DNA from: Thermoleophilia bacterium
GTDB taxonomy: Bacteria > Actinomycetota > Thermoleophilia > Gaiellales > Gaiellaceae
DNA: 13,698 nucleotides
Direction of reading: 5' to 3'
Assembly: GCA_016844515.1 (NCBI GenBank)
Contig: JAERMP010000029.1
Coordinates: forward strand, 1-13,698
Under the pieces are notes generated by a model that was not told the DNA's origin, ran no database searches, and saw only the letters and a list, made by a program, of their open reading frames with translations. Of this stretch, positions 7,168 to 12,531 are shown in pieces. A program made the translations under genes and the position numbers. Position 1 is the first letter of the stretch; every line of letters begins with the position of its first letter.

Positions 7168-7683
7168 ATGGACGTCCTCGTGCTCATCGACAGACTCGAC
7201 GACCTCGTGCACAACGCGAAGGCCGTCCCGTTGACCGACCAGGTCCGCCTCGACCGGGAGGAGATCTACGAGATCCTCGACCAGATGCGGGCGACCATCC
7301 CGGAAGAGATCAAGCAGGCGCGCTGGATTGTCAAGGAGCGGCAGGAGATGCTCGCCGAGGCCAAGCGCGAGTGCGATCGGATCGTTCAGGAGGCCCGCGA
7401 GCAGGCGATGCGCGAGGCATCACAGACGGAGATCGTCAAGCTCGCCGAGAACCAGGCCGAGGACATCGTCGAAGACGCCCGCCGAAAGGCGCGTGAGACG
7501 AGGCTCGAGATGGAGGACTGGGCCGATTCCATCCTCTCGACGCTCGAGGTGAACCTCGACAAGTTCCTCACTGCGGTGAAGCGTGGTCGCGAGCGGCTTC
7601 ACGAGCGCTCCCAGGAGACGGTCGTCGCGGGCATCGGGCCCGAGCCGACCGAGCCCGAAGAGTACGAGCGCTTCGGCTCGTAG
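7168..7683 (+). CDS. SepIVA-like (DivIVA-related) coiled-coil protein
   Basis: This is a 171-residue, strongly charged, helical protein without signal peptide or membrane segment. The N-terminus (LIDRLDDLVHNAKAVPLTDQVRLDREEIYEILDQMRATIPEEIKQA, residues 6-51) resembles SepIVA, the septation protein of mycobacteria (Rv2927c family). The middle (about 50-140) is a long Ala/Glu/Arg-rich coiled coil, and the C-terminal part (AVKRGRERL) also fits. Mycobacterial SepIVA is about 245 residues, so the coiled coil here is shorter. Such proteins are sometimes labelled ATP synthase subunit B-like because of the coiled coil; no membrane anchor supports that. Placement between coaD and yceD is typical for high-GC Gram-positives. 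A role in division or polar growth is inferred only from homology. Confidence 0.75.
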   Translation: MDVLVLIDRLDDLVHNAKAVPLTDQVRLDREEIYEILDQMRATIPEEIKQARWIVKERQEMLAEAKRECDRIVQEAREQAMREASQTEIVKLAENQAEDIVEDARRKARETRLEMEDWADSILSTLEVNLDKFLTAVKRGRERLHERSQETVVAGIGPEPTEPEEYERFGS

Positions 7684-7700
7684 GCGCTACGGGGTATCTG

Positions 7701-7762
7701 GCGCAAGACCGGAGCACGCTCGCGCGAAGGTCTCTAAAGGCGGCCGCTTCGCGCCGCGCCGC
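7701..7762 (-). repeat. bipartite palindromic intergenic repeat, copy 3 (inverted)
   Basis: The unit begins GCGCAAGACCGG and ends in GGCGGCCGCTTCGCG, i.e. the reverse complement order of the first copy. GGCGGC at 7739-7744 can pair with downstream GCCGC sequence. It lies between two convergent genes, the SepIVA-like gene and the minus-strand cupin, where a bidirectional terminator would be expected. Confidence 0.7.
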
Positions 7763-7784
7763 TAGGAGCGATTGGCGAAGCGCC

Positions 7785-8252
7785 TCACTTAGCCTCGCCT
7801 TCCCAATAGTCCACTTCGTCAGCGAGGCGGAACCAGCGGCGCTCGTCGGCCCCAAGGCCCCACCGAATCATCATCTTGCGGCTGTCCACCTGAACCGCGG
7901 CGCGTGGCATGGCGAAGTTGGACACCAAGAGCACACGGGTCGGCTCGTTTGACCGATTCGTGATCTGATGGGCACCGCTTGGGCCGCTGGCGAAGAGGAC
8001 GCAGTCTCCGGTCGTAAGCTCGCGCTCGCCCTCTGGAGCGCGGAGCGTCGGTGTGCCGGTGACGACGACGAGCAACTCGTCGTTCCCAAGCTCGTAGTGG
8101 TACGGGAACGTGCTCTCGCCTGGCAGAAGTTCAAAGAGGCTGGCACCAAGATGGTCTCCTGCAACGCGCTTCCGACGCCATTGAAAACCTGGCTTCTCAG
8201 GCGGCGACGTTCTCTCTATCCAGCTCTCGTCGCCGAGCAGGTTCATCTCCAC
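7785..8252 (-). CDS. cupin domain protein
   Basis: This is a 155-residue single-domain cupin. The first motif reads FPYHYELGNDELLVVVTGTPTLRAPEG, with His52, Glu54 or Glu59 and Gly66 as the likely metal-binding region. The second motif is GDCVLFASGPSGAHQITN with His95. The canonical HxH is therefore HxE, as in an actinobacterial PYHxExGxEE subgroup. Substrate and reaction cannot be assigned; such small cupins may be sugar isomerases, dioxygenases or binding proteins. The chosen GTG at 8252 has TAGACT seven bases upstream, suggesting a leaderless start; ATG at 8246 is two codons inside. It lies 100 bases downstream of lysR on the same strand and could be cotranscribed with it. Both genes are out of place in the surrounding housekeeping cluster. 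Confidence 0.8.
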   Translation of the reverse strand: MEMNLLGDESWIERTSPPEKPGFQWRRKRVAGDHLGASLFELLPGESTFPYHYELGNDELLVVVTGTPTLRAPEGERELTTGDCVLFASGPSGAHQITNRSNEPTRVLLVSNFAMPRAAVQVDSRKMMIRWGLGADERRWFRLADEVDYWEGEAK

Positions 8253-8259
8253 GTGGCGA

Positions 8260-8265
8260 AGTCTA
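8260..8265 (-). promoter_or_regulatory. candidate -10 box for the cupin gene
   Basis: Read on the minus strand, TAGACT lies seven bases before the GTG start of the cupin gene. It is the same hexamer as the one before the SepIVA-like gene. No convincing -35 was seen at 16-19 bases. Confidence 0.3.
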
Positions 8266-8352
8266 GGACGGGGCGGAGCTGAGACGTCGTGAGCCTGGCT
8301 GCTCCGTCCGAGCGCGCGTGTCGCCAGACCCCTCCTAGCCGCTTGTTACAGC

Positions 8353-9291
8353 CTAGGCTGCGGCGGGCGCGGCGGCGAGTTCGCGGCACACGCCGATCGC
8401 CGACTCGACGAACGCCTGTGCCGCCGGGCTCCGGTGGCGGTCTCGATGCCAGACGAGTCCGATGACGCGCGCCGGGATCCGCCCCCGAAGGTCGATCACG
8501 TCTACGCTCGGGTCGTCTTCGTCGACCGTCAGCCGCGGTGCCACGCTGAGTCCCACTCCAGCGCCGACGAGCCCCTGGACGGTTCCGTTGTTGTCGGAGC
8601 GAAACACGATGTTCGGCGGACGTCCCGTCGATGCGAGGTGTGACTCCACCTGATCCATTGCACTACAGCGGTTGAAGCCGATCAGCGGTTGCAGCGCGAT
8701 CTCCTTGAGAGTCGGTGTGCGCTTGAGTGACGAGAGAGGCGATCCTGCCGGCACCAGGAGGACGTAGGGGTCGGTGAGGAGCTCGACGGATTCGTAGGGG
8801 CCGAGCGCAACCGGCAGCGTCCAGAACGTGAGATCGAGCTCGCCGCGCTCGATCATCTGGAGGAGCTCGCCTTCGTCCTGTGACTCGCTGAGCACGACCT
8901 CCACCTGGGGATGGCTCGCCGAGAAGCCCCGCAGAAGCGTCGGGATGACCTTCGCGCCGACGCTCTGGAAGGTTCCGACGCGAAGCCGGCCTGCGTCGCC
9001 GGCTTCGAGAGCGCTCATGTCCGCTTTCGCCGCGAGGAGCCGCGCTTGGATCGCGTCGGCGTGGCGCAGCAGGATGCGACCAGCTTCGGTCAGGGAGATC
9101 GGGCGGGGGCCGCCCGGCCTCTCGATCAGGCGCAGCCCGACGATGCGCTCGAGCGTCGCGATCTGCTGCGAGATCGCCGACTGGGTGTAGCCGAGCCGCT
9201 CCGCCGCCCTACCGAACGATCCCTCGTCTGCGATCGCGTTCAGCGCGATGAGATGACGGAGATCGAGCCCGAGCCAGCGATCAGCTTCCAT
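8353..9291 (-). CDS. LysR-type transcriptional regulator
   Basis: This is a 312-residue LTTR. Residues about 10-68 form the winged helix-turn-helix (FGRAAERLGYTQSAISQQIATLERIVGLRLIER), then a linker helix. Residues about 100-305 are the periplasmic-binding-like effector domain (RLRVGTFQSVGAKVIPTLLRGF, then GELDLTFWTLP, then GVGLSVAPRL). Length and layout are standard and nothing is missing. The ATG at 9291 has no clear ribosome binding site. It is transcribed divergently from yceD, with 76 bases between, and lies upstream of the cupin on the same strand. The usual LTTR logic would give control of a neighbour, so the cupin is the best candidate target. The effector is unknown. The stop codon overlaps a perfect 12-bp palindrome at 8349-8360. 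Confidence 0.93.
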   Translation of the reverse strand: MEADRWLGLDLRHLIALNAIADEGSFGRAAERLGYTQSAISQQIATLERIVGLRLIERPGGPRPISLTEAGRILLRHADAIQARLLAAKADMSALEAGDAGRLRVGTFQSVGAKVIPTLLRGFSASHPQVEVVLSESQDEGELLQMIERGELDLTFWTLPVALGPYESVELLTDPYVLLVPAGSPLSSLKRTPTLKEIALQPLIGFNRCSAMDQVESHLASTGRPPNIVFRSDNNGTVQGLVGAGVGLSVAPRLTVDEDDPSVDVIDLRGRIPARVIGLVWHRDRHRSPAAQAFVESAIGVCRELAAAPAAA

Positions 9292-9355
9292 GATGAAAGA
9301 GTACCAAGCAAGCAGGTGGGCTAATCAGGGTGTAATCGGTCGGCCGGGCGTCCAA

Positions 9356-9361
9356 TAGGCT
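9356..9361 (+). promoter_or_regulatory. candidate -10 box for yceD
   Basis: TAGGCT ends six bases before the GTG at 9368, the distance expected if transcription begins at the start codon itself. No -35 matching TTGACA was found. The region also serves the divergent lysR gene. Confidence 0.35.
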
Positions 9362-9367
9362 CCGGCT

Positions 9368-9877
9368 GTGACGACTCTAGATCTCCGCCGCCTCCATATC
9401 CGACCGGGAGATGTCCGCGAGGAGCGACTCGCCGTCGAGTTCGAGCCCTTTGTCCTGGGCGGCCAACGGTACGAGTCGTCGCCGTCGACTCTCCCGGTCG
9501 AGATCAGGATCTCCGAGGCTTCGGGCGCAACGGTGTTCGACCTGCAGGTCGAGGCGCGTCTCACGGGCCCGTGCATGCGATGTCTCGCGTTCGCCGAGGT
9601 GGAACTCCGTGTCTCCGCGCAAGAGTTCAACGATCCGGACGCTCCGCAGGCGGACGAGCTCCGCTCCGAGTACGTCACCGACGACCATCTGGACGTCGGA
9701 GCATGGGCGCGGGACGCAATCGCGCTCGAGCTTCCCGAGCAGATCCTCTGCAGAGCCGACTGCGCCGGGCTCTGCCCGGTTTGCGGCAAGGACCTGAATG
9801 CCGAGCCGCACGAGCACACCGAGCGCGAGCCGGATCCGCGCTGGGCCGCGCTCGGCGAGCTCCGGGATCAGCTCTAG
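9368..9877 (+). CDS. yceD: YceD/DUF177 family protein (large-subunit rRNA accumulation)
   Basis: This is a 169-residue member of the YceD (DUF177) family, which is conserved in bacteria and plastids and required for normal 23S rRNA accumulation. In most genomes it precedes rpmF. The family core is FDLQVEARLTGPCMRCLAFAEVELRV with Cys69 and Cys72. The C-terminal part carries ICRADCAGLCPVCGKDLN-like Cys residues at 128, 132, 136 and 139, a probable metal cluster typical of the high-GC Gram-positive forms. GTG 9368 is the only sensible start. Here rpmF is not adjacent: 630 bp of repeat-rich DNA and an ABC-F gene come between, so the usual yceD-rpmF cotranscription is probably broken. Confidence 0.9.
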   Translation: MTTLDLRRLHIRPGDVREERLAVEFEPFVLGGQRYESSPSTLPVEIRISEASGATVFDLQVEARLTGPCMRCLAFAEVELRVSAQEFNDPDAPQADELRSEYVTDDHLDVGAWARDAIALELPEQILCRADCAGLCPVCGKDLNAEPHEHTEREPDPRWAALGELRDQL

Positions 9878-10293
9878 TCGCTGCGCAAGACCGGAATCCG
9901 CTCGCGCAGATTCCGGTCGCTGGTTGATGCTGGGGGAACCCCCCGGTTGACGCTGGGGGAACCTCCCGGTTCCCCCAGGCCCCTTCCACTGGTCCGCTTC
10001 GCGGACAAGACGCTCCGCGTCTTCCCCCAGACCCCTTCCCCTGGTCCGCTTTGCGGACAAGGCGCTCCGCGCCTTCCCTGAAGGTGTCCGCTTCGCGGCC
10101 GCGGCGCTGTCCTTTGCATCGAGCCTCGGGTCGTCGGGAAGGCGCGGAAGGCGGGCCGCGAAGGCCCGCCTCCGGTGGCGCGATTTCGCGTGGCCCCGTG
10201 CCTGTTCACGTGCCGCTCCGCTAGAAACGACGACGAGGCACCGGCGAAGGCTGCTACCAGAGCAGCTCGACGAGCGAGACTTCCTTGTCTCAT
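9874..10293 (-). CDS. possible small exported protein, 3' part overrun by repeats
   Basis: This is a tentative call. On the minus strand, GGGAGG (10306-10301) stands exactly seven bases before ATG 10293, the best ribosome binding site in the window. The predicted N-terminus is MRQGSLARR followed by the hydrophobic run AALVAAFAGASSSFLA, shaped like a signal peptide. Third positions become GC-rich after the first 13 codons, as in real genes. From about residue 60 on, the frame runs through a 9-bp hairpin (10149-10171) and the tandem repeats to a stop at 9874, so the C-terminal half is unlikely to be original sequence. It may be a gene truncated by repeat insertion, or a short secreted peptide whose true end was lost. 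I recognise no family. Confidence 0.35.
   Translation of the reverse strand: MRQGSLARRAALVAAFAGASSSFLAERHVNRHGATRNRATGGGPSRPAFRAFPTTRGSMQRTAPRPRSGHLQGRRGAPCPQSGPGEGVWGKTRSVLSAKRTSGRGLGEPGGSPSVNRGVPPASTSDRNLRERIPVLRSD
9883..9920 (-). repeat. palindromic intergenic repeat, copy 4, first half
   Basis: GACCGGAATC at 9889-9898 pairs perfectly with GATTCCGGTC at 9909-9918, preceded by GCGCAA. This is the A half of the bipartite repeat in inverted orientation, starting six bases after the yceD stop. Its partner half lies about 155 bases further on, separated by tandem repeats. Confidence 0.75.
9922..9967. repeat. two tandem 23-bp repeats
   Basis: Units 9922-9944 and 9945-9967 (GGTTGAtGCTGGGGGAACC type) differ at two of 23 positions. 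The second unit also forms one arm of a hairpin: CTGGGGGAACC at 9953-9963 pairs perfectly over 11 bp with GGTTCCCCCAG at 9968-9978 around a TCCC loop. Confidence 0.85.
9970..10073. repeat. two tandem 52-bp repeats with conserved stem-loops
   Basis: Units 9970-10021 and 10022-10073 differ at five positions. Each contains two stem-loops. The first, TCCGC-GCGGA, differs only in its loop (TTC against TTT). The second, GACGC-TCC-GCGTC against GGCGC-TCC-GCGCC, differs by a paired A-T to G-C change. A degenerate third start follows at 10074. The block is inserted within copy 4 of the bipartite intergenic repeat. Confidence 0.85.
10075..10108 (-). repeat. palindromic intergenic repeat, copy 4, second half
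   Basis: CCCTGAAGG followed by TCCGCTTCGCGGCCGCGGCG matches the B half (CCCTGAAGGCGGCCGCTTCGC type) of the first copy in reverse complement. With the half at 9883-9920 it reconstructs one full inverted copy interrupted by the tandem repeats. Confidence 0.6.
10149..10171. terminator. 9-bp GC hairpin
   Basis: AGGCGGGCC at 10149-10157 pairs with GGCCCGCCT at 10163-10171 around GCGAA. It is the strongest simple hairpin in the 9878-10507 gap. It could terminate transcription from either side; no T-run is present. Confidence 0.4.
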
Positions 10294-10300
10294 GTGTTTT

Positions 10301-10380
10301 CCTCCCAAGAAAGTTGCCGACGGTTCGCGGGGAGTCTCGCACCAGCCTGCACGCGAAGGCCGGGCCCACCGTCAACTCCG
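10301..10380 (-). promoter_or_regulatory. folded leader before the small minus-strand ORF
   Basis: Read on the minus strand, 10373-10368 (GACGGT) pairs with 10324-10319 (ACCGTC) as an enclosing stem. Inside it CCGGCCT (10363-10357) pairs with AGGCTGG (10348-10342). The single non-Watson-Crick position is a G-U wobble in minus-strand RNA but an A-C mismatch on the plus strand, which favours the minus strand as the functional one. The ribosome binding site GGGAGG follows within about 13 bases of the enclosing stem. It matches no riboswitch class that I recognise. Confidence 0.35.
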
Positions 10381-10390
10381 GCGAACGATC

Positions 10391-10438
10391 ATGGAGGTGC
10401 ACTACCATCCAAGATGGCGCTCCGGCGCCGCCCTATGA
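10391..10438 (+). CDS. possible 15-residue leader peptide upstream of the ABC-F gene
   Basis: ATG 10391 opens a 15-codon frame, MEVHYHPRWRSGAAL, ending with TGA at 10436-10438, about 70 bases before the ABC-F start. Within it CCATC/GATGG (10405-10409 with 10413-10417) and GGCGC-TCCG-GCGCC (10416-10420 with 10425-10429) are overlapping stems, the second closed by a UNCG-type tetraloop. Antibiotic-responsive ABC-F genes are often controlled by such leader peptides. The ribosome binding site is weak, so this remains a suggestion. Bases 10439-10495 show nothing else recognisable. Confidence 0.25.
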   Translation: MEVHYHPRWRSGAAL

Positions 10439-10507
10439 CGGACTGACCGATCACAGGCTCTCACGCGCTCGACGCGTCTTCGTCTCTGCGATCCGGAGGT
10501 TCCGTCC

Positions 10508-12088
10508 ATGCGAGTACAGCTCTCCGGCGTCGGGAAGTATCACGGCGCCCAGAAGGTTCTCGATCAGGTCTCACTCACGGTCGGGCCGCGTGCCCGGATC
10601 GGTCTCGTCGGCCCGAACGGCGTCGGCAAGACGACGCTGCTTCGGCTCCTTGCACGGCTCGACCCGCCGGATACAGGGTTGGTCACTCACGCTCCTTCGG
10701 GGCTGGTCGTGGGCTACCTGGCGCAGGAGCGCGAGCTCGTGAGCGGCGAGACGGTGCTCGACTTCCTCGCGCGAAGGGCCGGAGTCGCGGCCGCCGAGGC
10801 CGAGCTCGAGGAAGCTGCGACAGAGCTCGCCCGTCTCGCACGCGCAGAGAACAGGTACAGCCTCGCGCTCGAACGCTTTCTTGCTCTCGGCGGTGGAGAC
10901 TTCGAGTCCCGCGCGCGCTCGACGTGCGCCGATCTGGGCCTCCGGCTGCCGCTCGACCGGTATGCCGAGACGCTTTCGGGCGGGGAGCGGGCTCGTGCGG
11001 ACCTGGCAGCAATCCTCCTCTCGCGCTTCGATCTTCTCCTACTCGACGAGCCGACGAACGACCTCGACTTCGACGGGCTCGAGCGGCTCGAGAGGTTCGT
11101 CGACTCGTACGCCGGCGCGCTCGTCGTCGTCTCGCACGACCGGGCATTCCTCGACCGGACGGTCGACCGGATCGTCTCGATCGAGCTCGACACGCGCCTC
11201 GTGCGCGAGTGGGCGGGAGGCTGGAGCGACTACGAGCATGCGCGGGACGCCGAGCGGGCGGCGGCACTCGACCGTTTTGAGCAAGCGGAGCTTCGACGAC
11301 GACGGCTCAACGAGCTGCTGAGCACGCGGCGAACCGAGGCCCGCTCGCGCGGAGCGTCCCTCGGGAAGGCGACGGGGGGCGCGGACCGCCGCGCGACGCA
11401 CGCTCTCGAGACCAAGGTGCGCCAGGCGGAGCGACTCCTCGGTAGGAACGAGCTGCCCGCGAAGCCGTTCGAGCCCTGGGAGCTGAGCCTCTCCCTGAAG
11501 GCGGGCGAGAGGCTCGGCGACCACGTCCTCGCACTCGATGGAGCGGTCGCCGCGCGCGGCGCGTTCCGGCTCGGGCCCATCGACGTCGATCTCGTCCCGG
11601 GTGAGCGCCTGTCCGTCGCGGGGAGGAACGGAGCCGGGAAGTCGACGCTGCTCGCGATGCTCCTCGGCGTCGTCCCATTGATCGCAGGCGAGCGGACTGT
11701 GGGGCGGAGAACCGTCCTCGGCGCGATCGGTCAGGAACGTGACGCGTACGGCGGCGACTCCTCGCTCCTCGAGGAGTTCGGCTCACGTTCGGGGTTGGCG
11801 GTGGTTGACTCACGCACGCTGCTCGCCAAGTTCGGGCTCGGGGTCGATCACGTCGGCCGCTCGTGCTCGACGCTCTCGCCGGGGGAGAGGACGCGCGCGC
11901 AGCTCGCGGAGTTGCAGGCCCGTCGAGTCAACCTTCTCGTCCTCGACGAGCCCACGAACCATCTCGATCTCGAGGCCGTCGAACAGCTCGAGGCAGCCCT
12001 CGGCTCGTACGACGGTACGCTCGTCGTTGTCTCGCACGATCGGCGCTTTCTCGAGCGTGTCGCACCGACTCGGGAAATCGGCCTGTAA
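10508..12088 (+). CDS. ABC-F family ATP-binding protein
   Basis: This is a 526-residue protein with two fused ABC ATPase domains and no membrane segments, the ABC-F layout. Such proteins act on the ribosome as translation factors or as protectors against macrolides, lincosamides and pleuromutilins. Domain 1: Walker A GPNGVGKT at 35-42, signature LSGGE at 156-160, Walker B with Glu181 in LLLLDEPTNDLD, H-loop SHDRAFL. A helical, Arg-rich linker (about 240-320) joins them. Domain 2: Walker A GRNGAGKST at 372-380, signature LSPGE at 456-460 (the second Gly is Pro), Walker B Glu481 in LLVLDEPTNHLD, H-loop SHDRRFL. The start has GGAGG seven bases upstream. It separates yceD from rpmF, an unusual place. 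Resistance or housekeeping role cannot be decided from motifs alone; subfamily is not assigned. Confidence 0.93.
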   Translation: MRVQLSGVGKYHGAQKVLDQVSLTVGPRARIGLVGPNGVGKTTLLRLLARLDPPDTGLVTHAPSGLVVGYLAQERELVSGETVLDFLARRAGVAAAEAELEEAATELARLARAENRYSLALERFLALGGGDFESRARSTCADLGLRLPLDRYAETLSGGERARADLAAILLSRFDLLLLDEPTNDLDFDGLERLERFVDSYAGALVVVSHDRAFLDRTVDRIVSIELDTRLVREWAGGWSDYEHARDAERAAALDRFEQAELRRRRLNELLSTRRTEARSRGASLGKATGGADRRATHALETKVRQAERLLGRNELPAKPFEPWELSLSLKAGERLGDHVLALDGAVAARGAFRLGPIDVDLVPGERLSVAGRNGAGKSTLLAMLLGVVPLIAGERTVGRRTVLGAIGQERDAYGGDSSLLEEFGSRSGLAVVDSRTLLAKFGLGVDHVGRSCSTLSPGERTRAQLAELQARRVNLLVLDEPTNHLDLEAVEQLEAALGSYDGTLVVVSHDRRFLERVAPTREIGL

Positions 12089-12148
12089 AGCGCCCTAACG
12101 CAATGAGCGACCATGTCGCGGGCGATCATCACGTTGGACGCTCTTCGC

Positions 12149-12154
12149 TATAGT
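12149..12154 (+). promoter_or_regulatory. candidate -10 box for rpmF
   Basis: TATAGT lies 12 bases before ATG 12167 and no Shine-Dalgarno site intervenes, so a very short leader is likely. TTGGAC at 12134-12139 is too close (9 bases) to be its -35. The box supports separate transcription of rpmF from the ABC-F gene upstream. Confidence 0.4.
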
Positions 12155-12166
12155 CCGCAGCCGCCC

Positions 12167-12355
12167 ATGGCCGTCCCTAAGCGAAAAACCTCGAAGTCCA
12201 GGCGCGACAAACGACGCGCCCAGCACGGGATCTCCACCCCGCACGTCCAGGTCTGCCCGACGTGCAAGCAGCCCAAACGAGCGCATCGCGTCTGCCCGAC
12301 CTGCAAGACCTACAAGGGCCGCGACATCGAACCGCTGCGCGTCCAGGCTCCGTAG
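12167..12355 (+). CDS. rpmF: 50S ribosomal protein L32
   Basis: This 62-residue protein is bacterial L32. The start MAVPKRKTSKSRRDKRRAQH is nearly invariant in the family. It is the zinc-binding (C+) form with CPTC at 30-33 and CPTC at 43-46. ATG 12167 is fixed by the family N-terminus, although the frame stays open upstream to ATG 12113. Slightly longer C-terminal tail (EPLRVQAP). It precedes plsX, as in many bacteria, but 176 bases of folded DNA come between them. Confidence 0.97.
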   Translation: MAVPKRKTSKSRRDKRRAQHGISTPHVQVCPTCKQPKRAHRVCPTCKTYKGRDIEPLRVQAP

Positions 12356-12399
12356 CGCCCTTCGTCGAATGACCATCCGTGTCGCACACGCCTCTGGGG

Positions 12400-12474
12400 C
12401 GCCGTTCGCCGTGCCGGGCCGGAGGGCACAGTATGGGTAATACGGGCCCGGAGAGTACGGCACGGCGAACGGCG
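12400..12474 (+). promoter_or_regulatory. structured leader, stem-loop 1, between rpmF and plsX
   Basis: A perfect 17-bp inverted repeat joins 12400-12416 with 12458-12474. An inner stem CCGGGCC (12414-12420) with GGCCCGG (12445-12451) can form together with the outer 14 pairs. The apex holds GGAGGG (12421-12426) in an unpaired stretch, and an ATG (12433) inside a GTAT/ATAC hairpin (12431-12434 with 12440-12443). The layout resembles a cis-acting RNA that could control translation. It may also be the rpmF terminator or a small palindromic insertion. Confidence 0.5.
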
Positions 12475-12477
12475 TCA

Positions 12478-12519
12478 GGCACTGGCGGAGCCGGGCTTCA
12501 CCCGGCGGGAGCCGGTGCC
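12478..12519 (+). promoter_or_regulatory. structured leader, stem-loop 2, directly before plsX
   Basis: GGCACTGGC (12478-12486) pairs with GCCGGTGCC (12511-12519) with one G-U. After a GGAG/CGGGA internal loop, CCGGG (12491-12495) pairs with CCCGG (12501-12505) around CTTCA. GCCGG-TG-CCGGC at 12511-12522 is a competing hairpin. It ends five bases before AGGGG, the likely plsX ribosome binding site. Confidence 0.5.
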
Positions 12520-12531
12520 GGCCAGGGGCGC

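Noticed and set aside
8349..8360. Perfect CAGCCTAGGCTG palindrome at the end of lysR
   Set aside because: It lies over the stop codon; 12 bp without a loop makes a poor terminator and no second copy was found, so it may be chance.
9922..10073. Closely spaced repeats resembling a CRISPR array
   Set aside because: Only two units of each kind, directly abutting without spacers, and no cas genes nearby.
10301..10380. A known riboswitch (c-di-AMP, ZTP, SAM, cobalamin, c-di-GMP classes considered)
   Set aside because: Hairpins are present but the conserved core sequences of these classes are not.
9377..10408. Long minus-strand frame spanning yceD and the repeat region
   Set aside because: It reads antisense through yceD and through low-complexity repeats; no domain is visible.
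12113..12166. In-frame ATG 12113 as an earlier start for rpmF
   Set aside because: L32 begins MAVPKRKTSKSRR in essentially all bacteria, and a -10-like box lies between the two starts.
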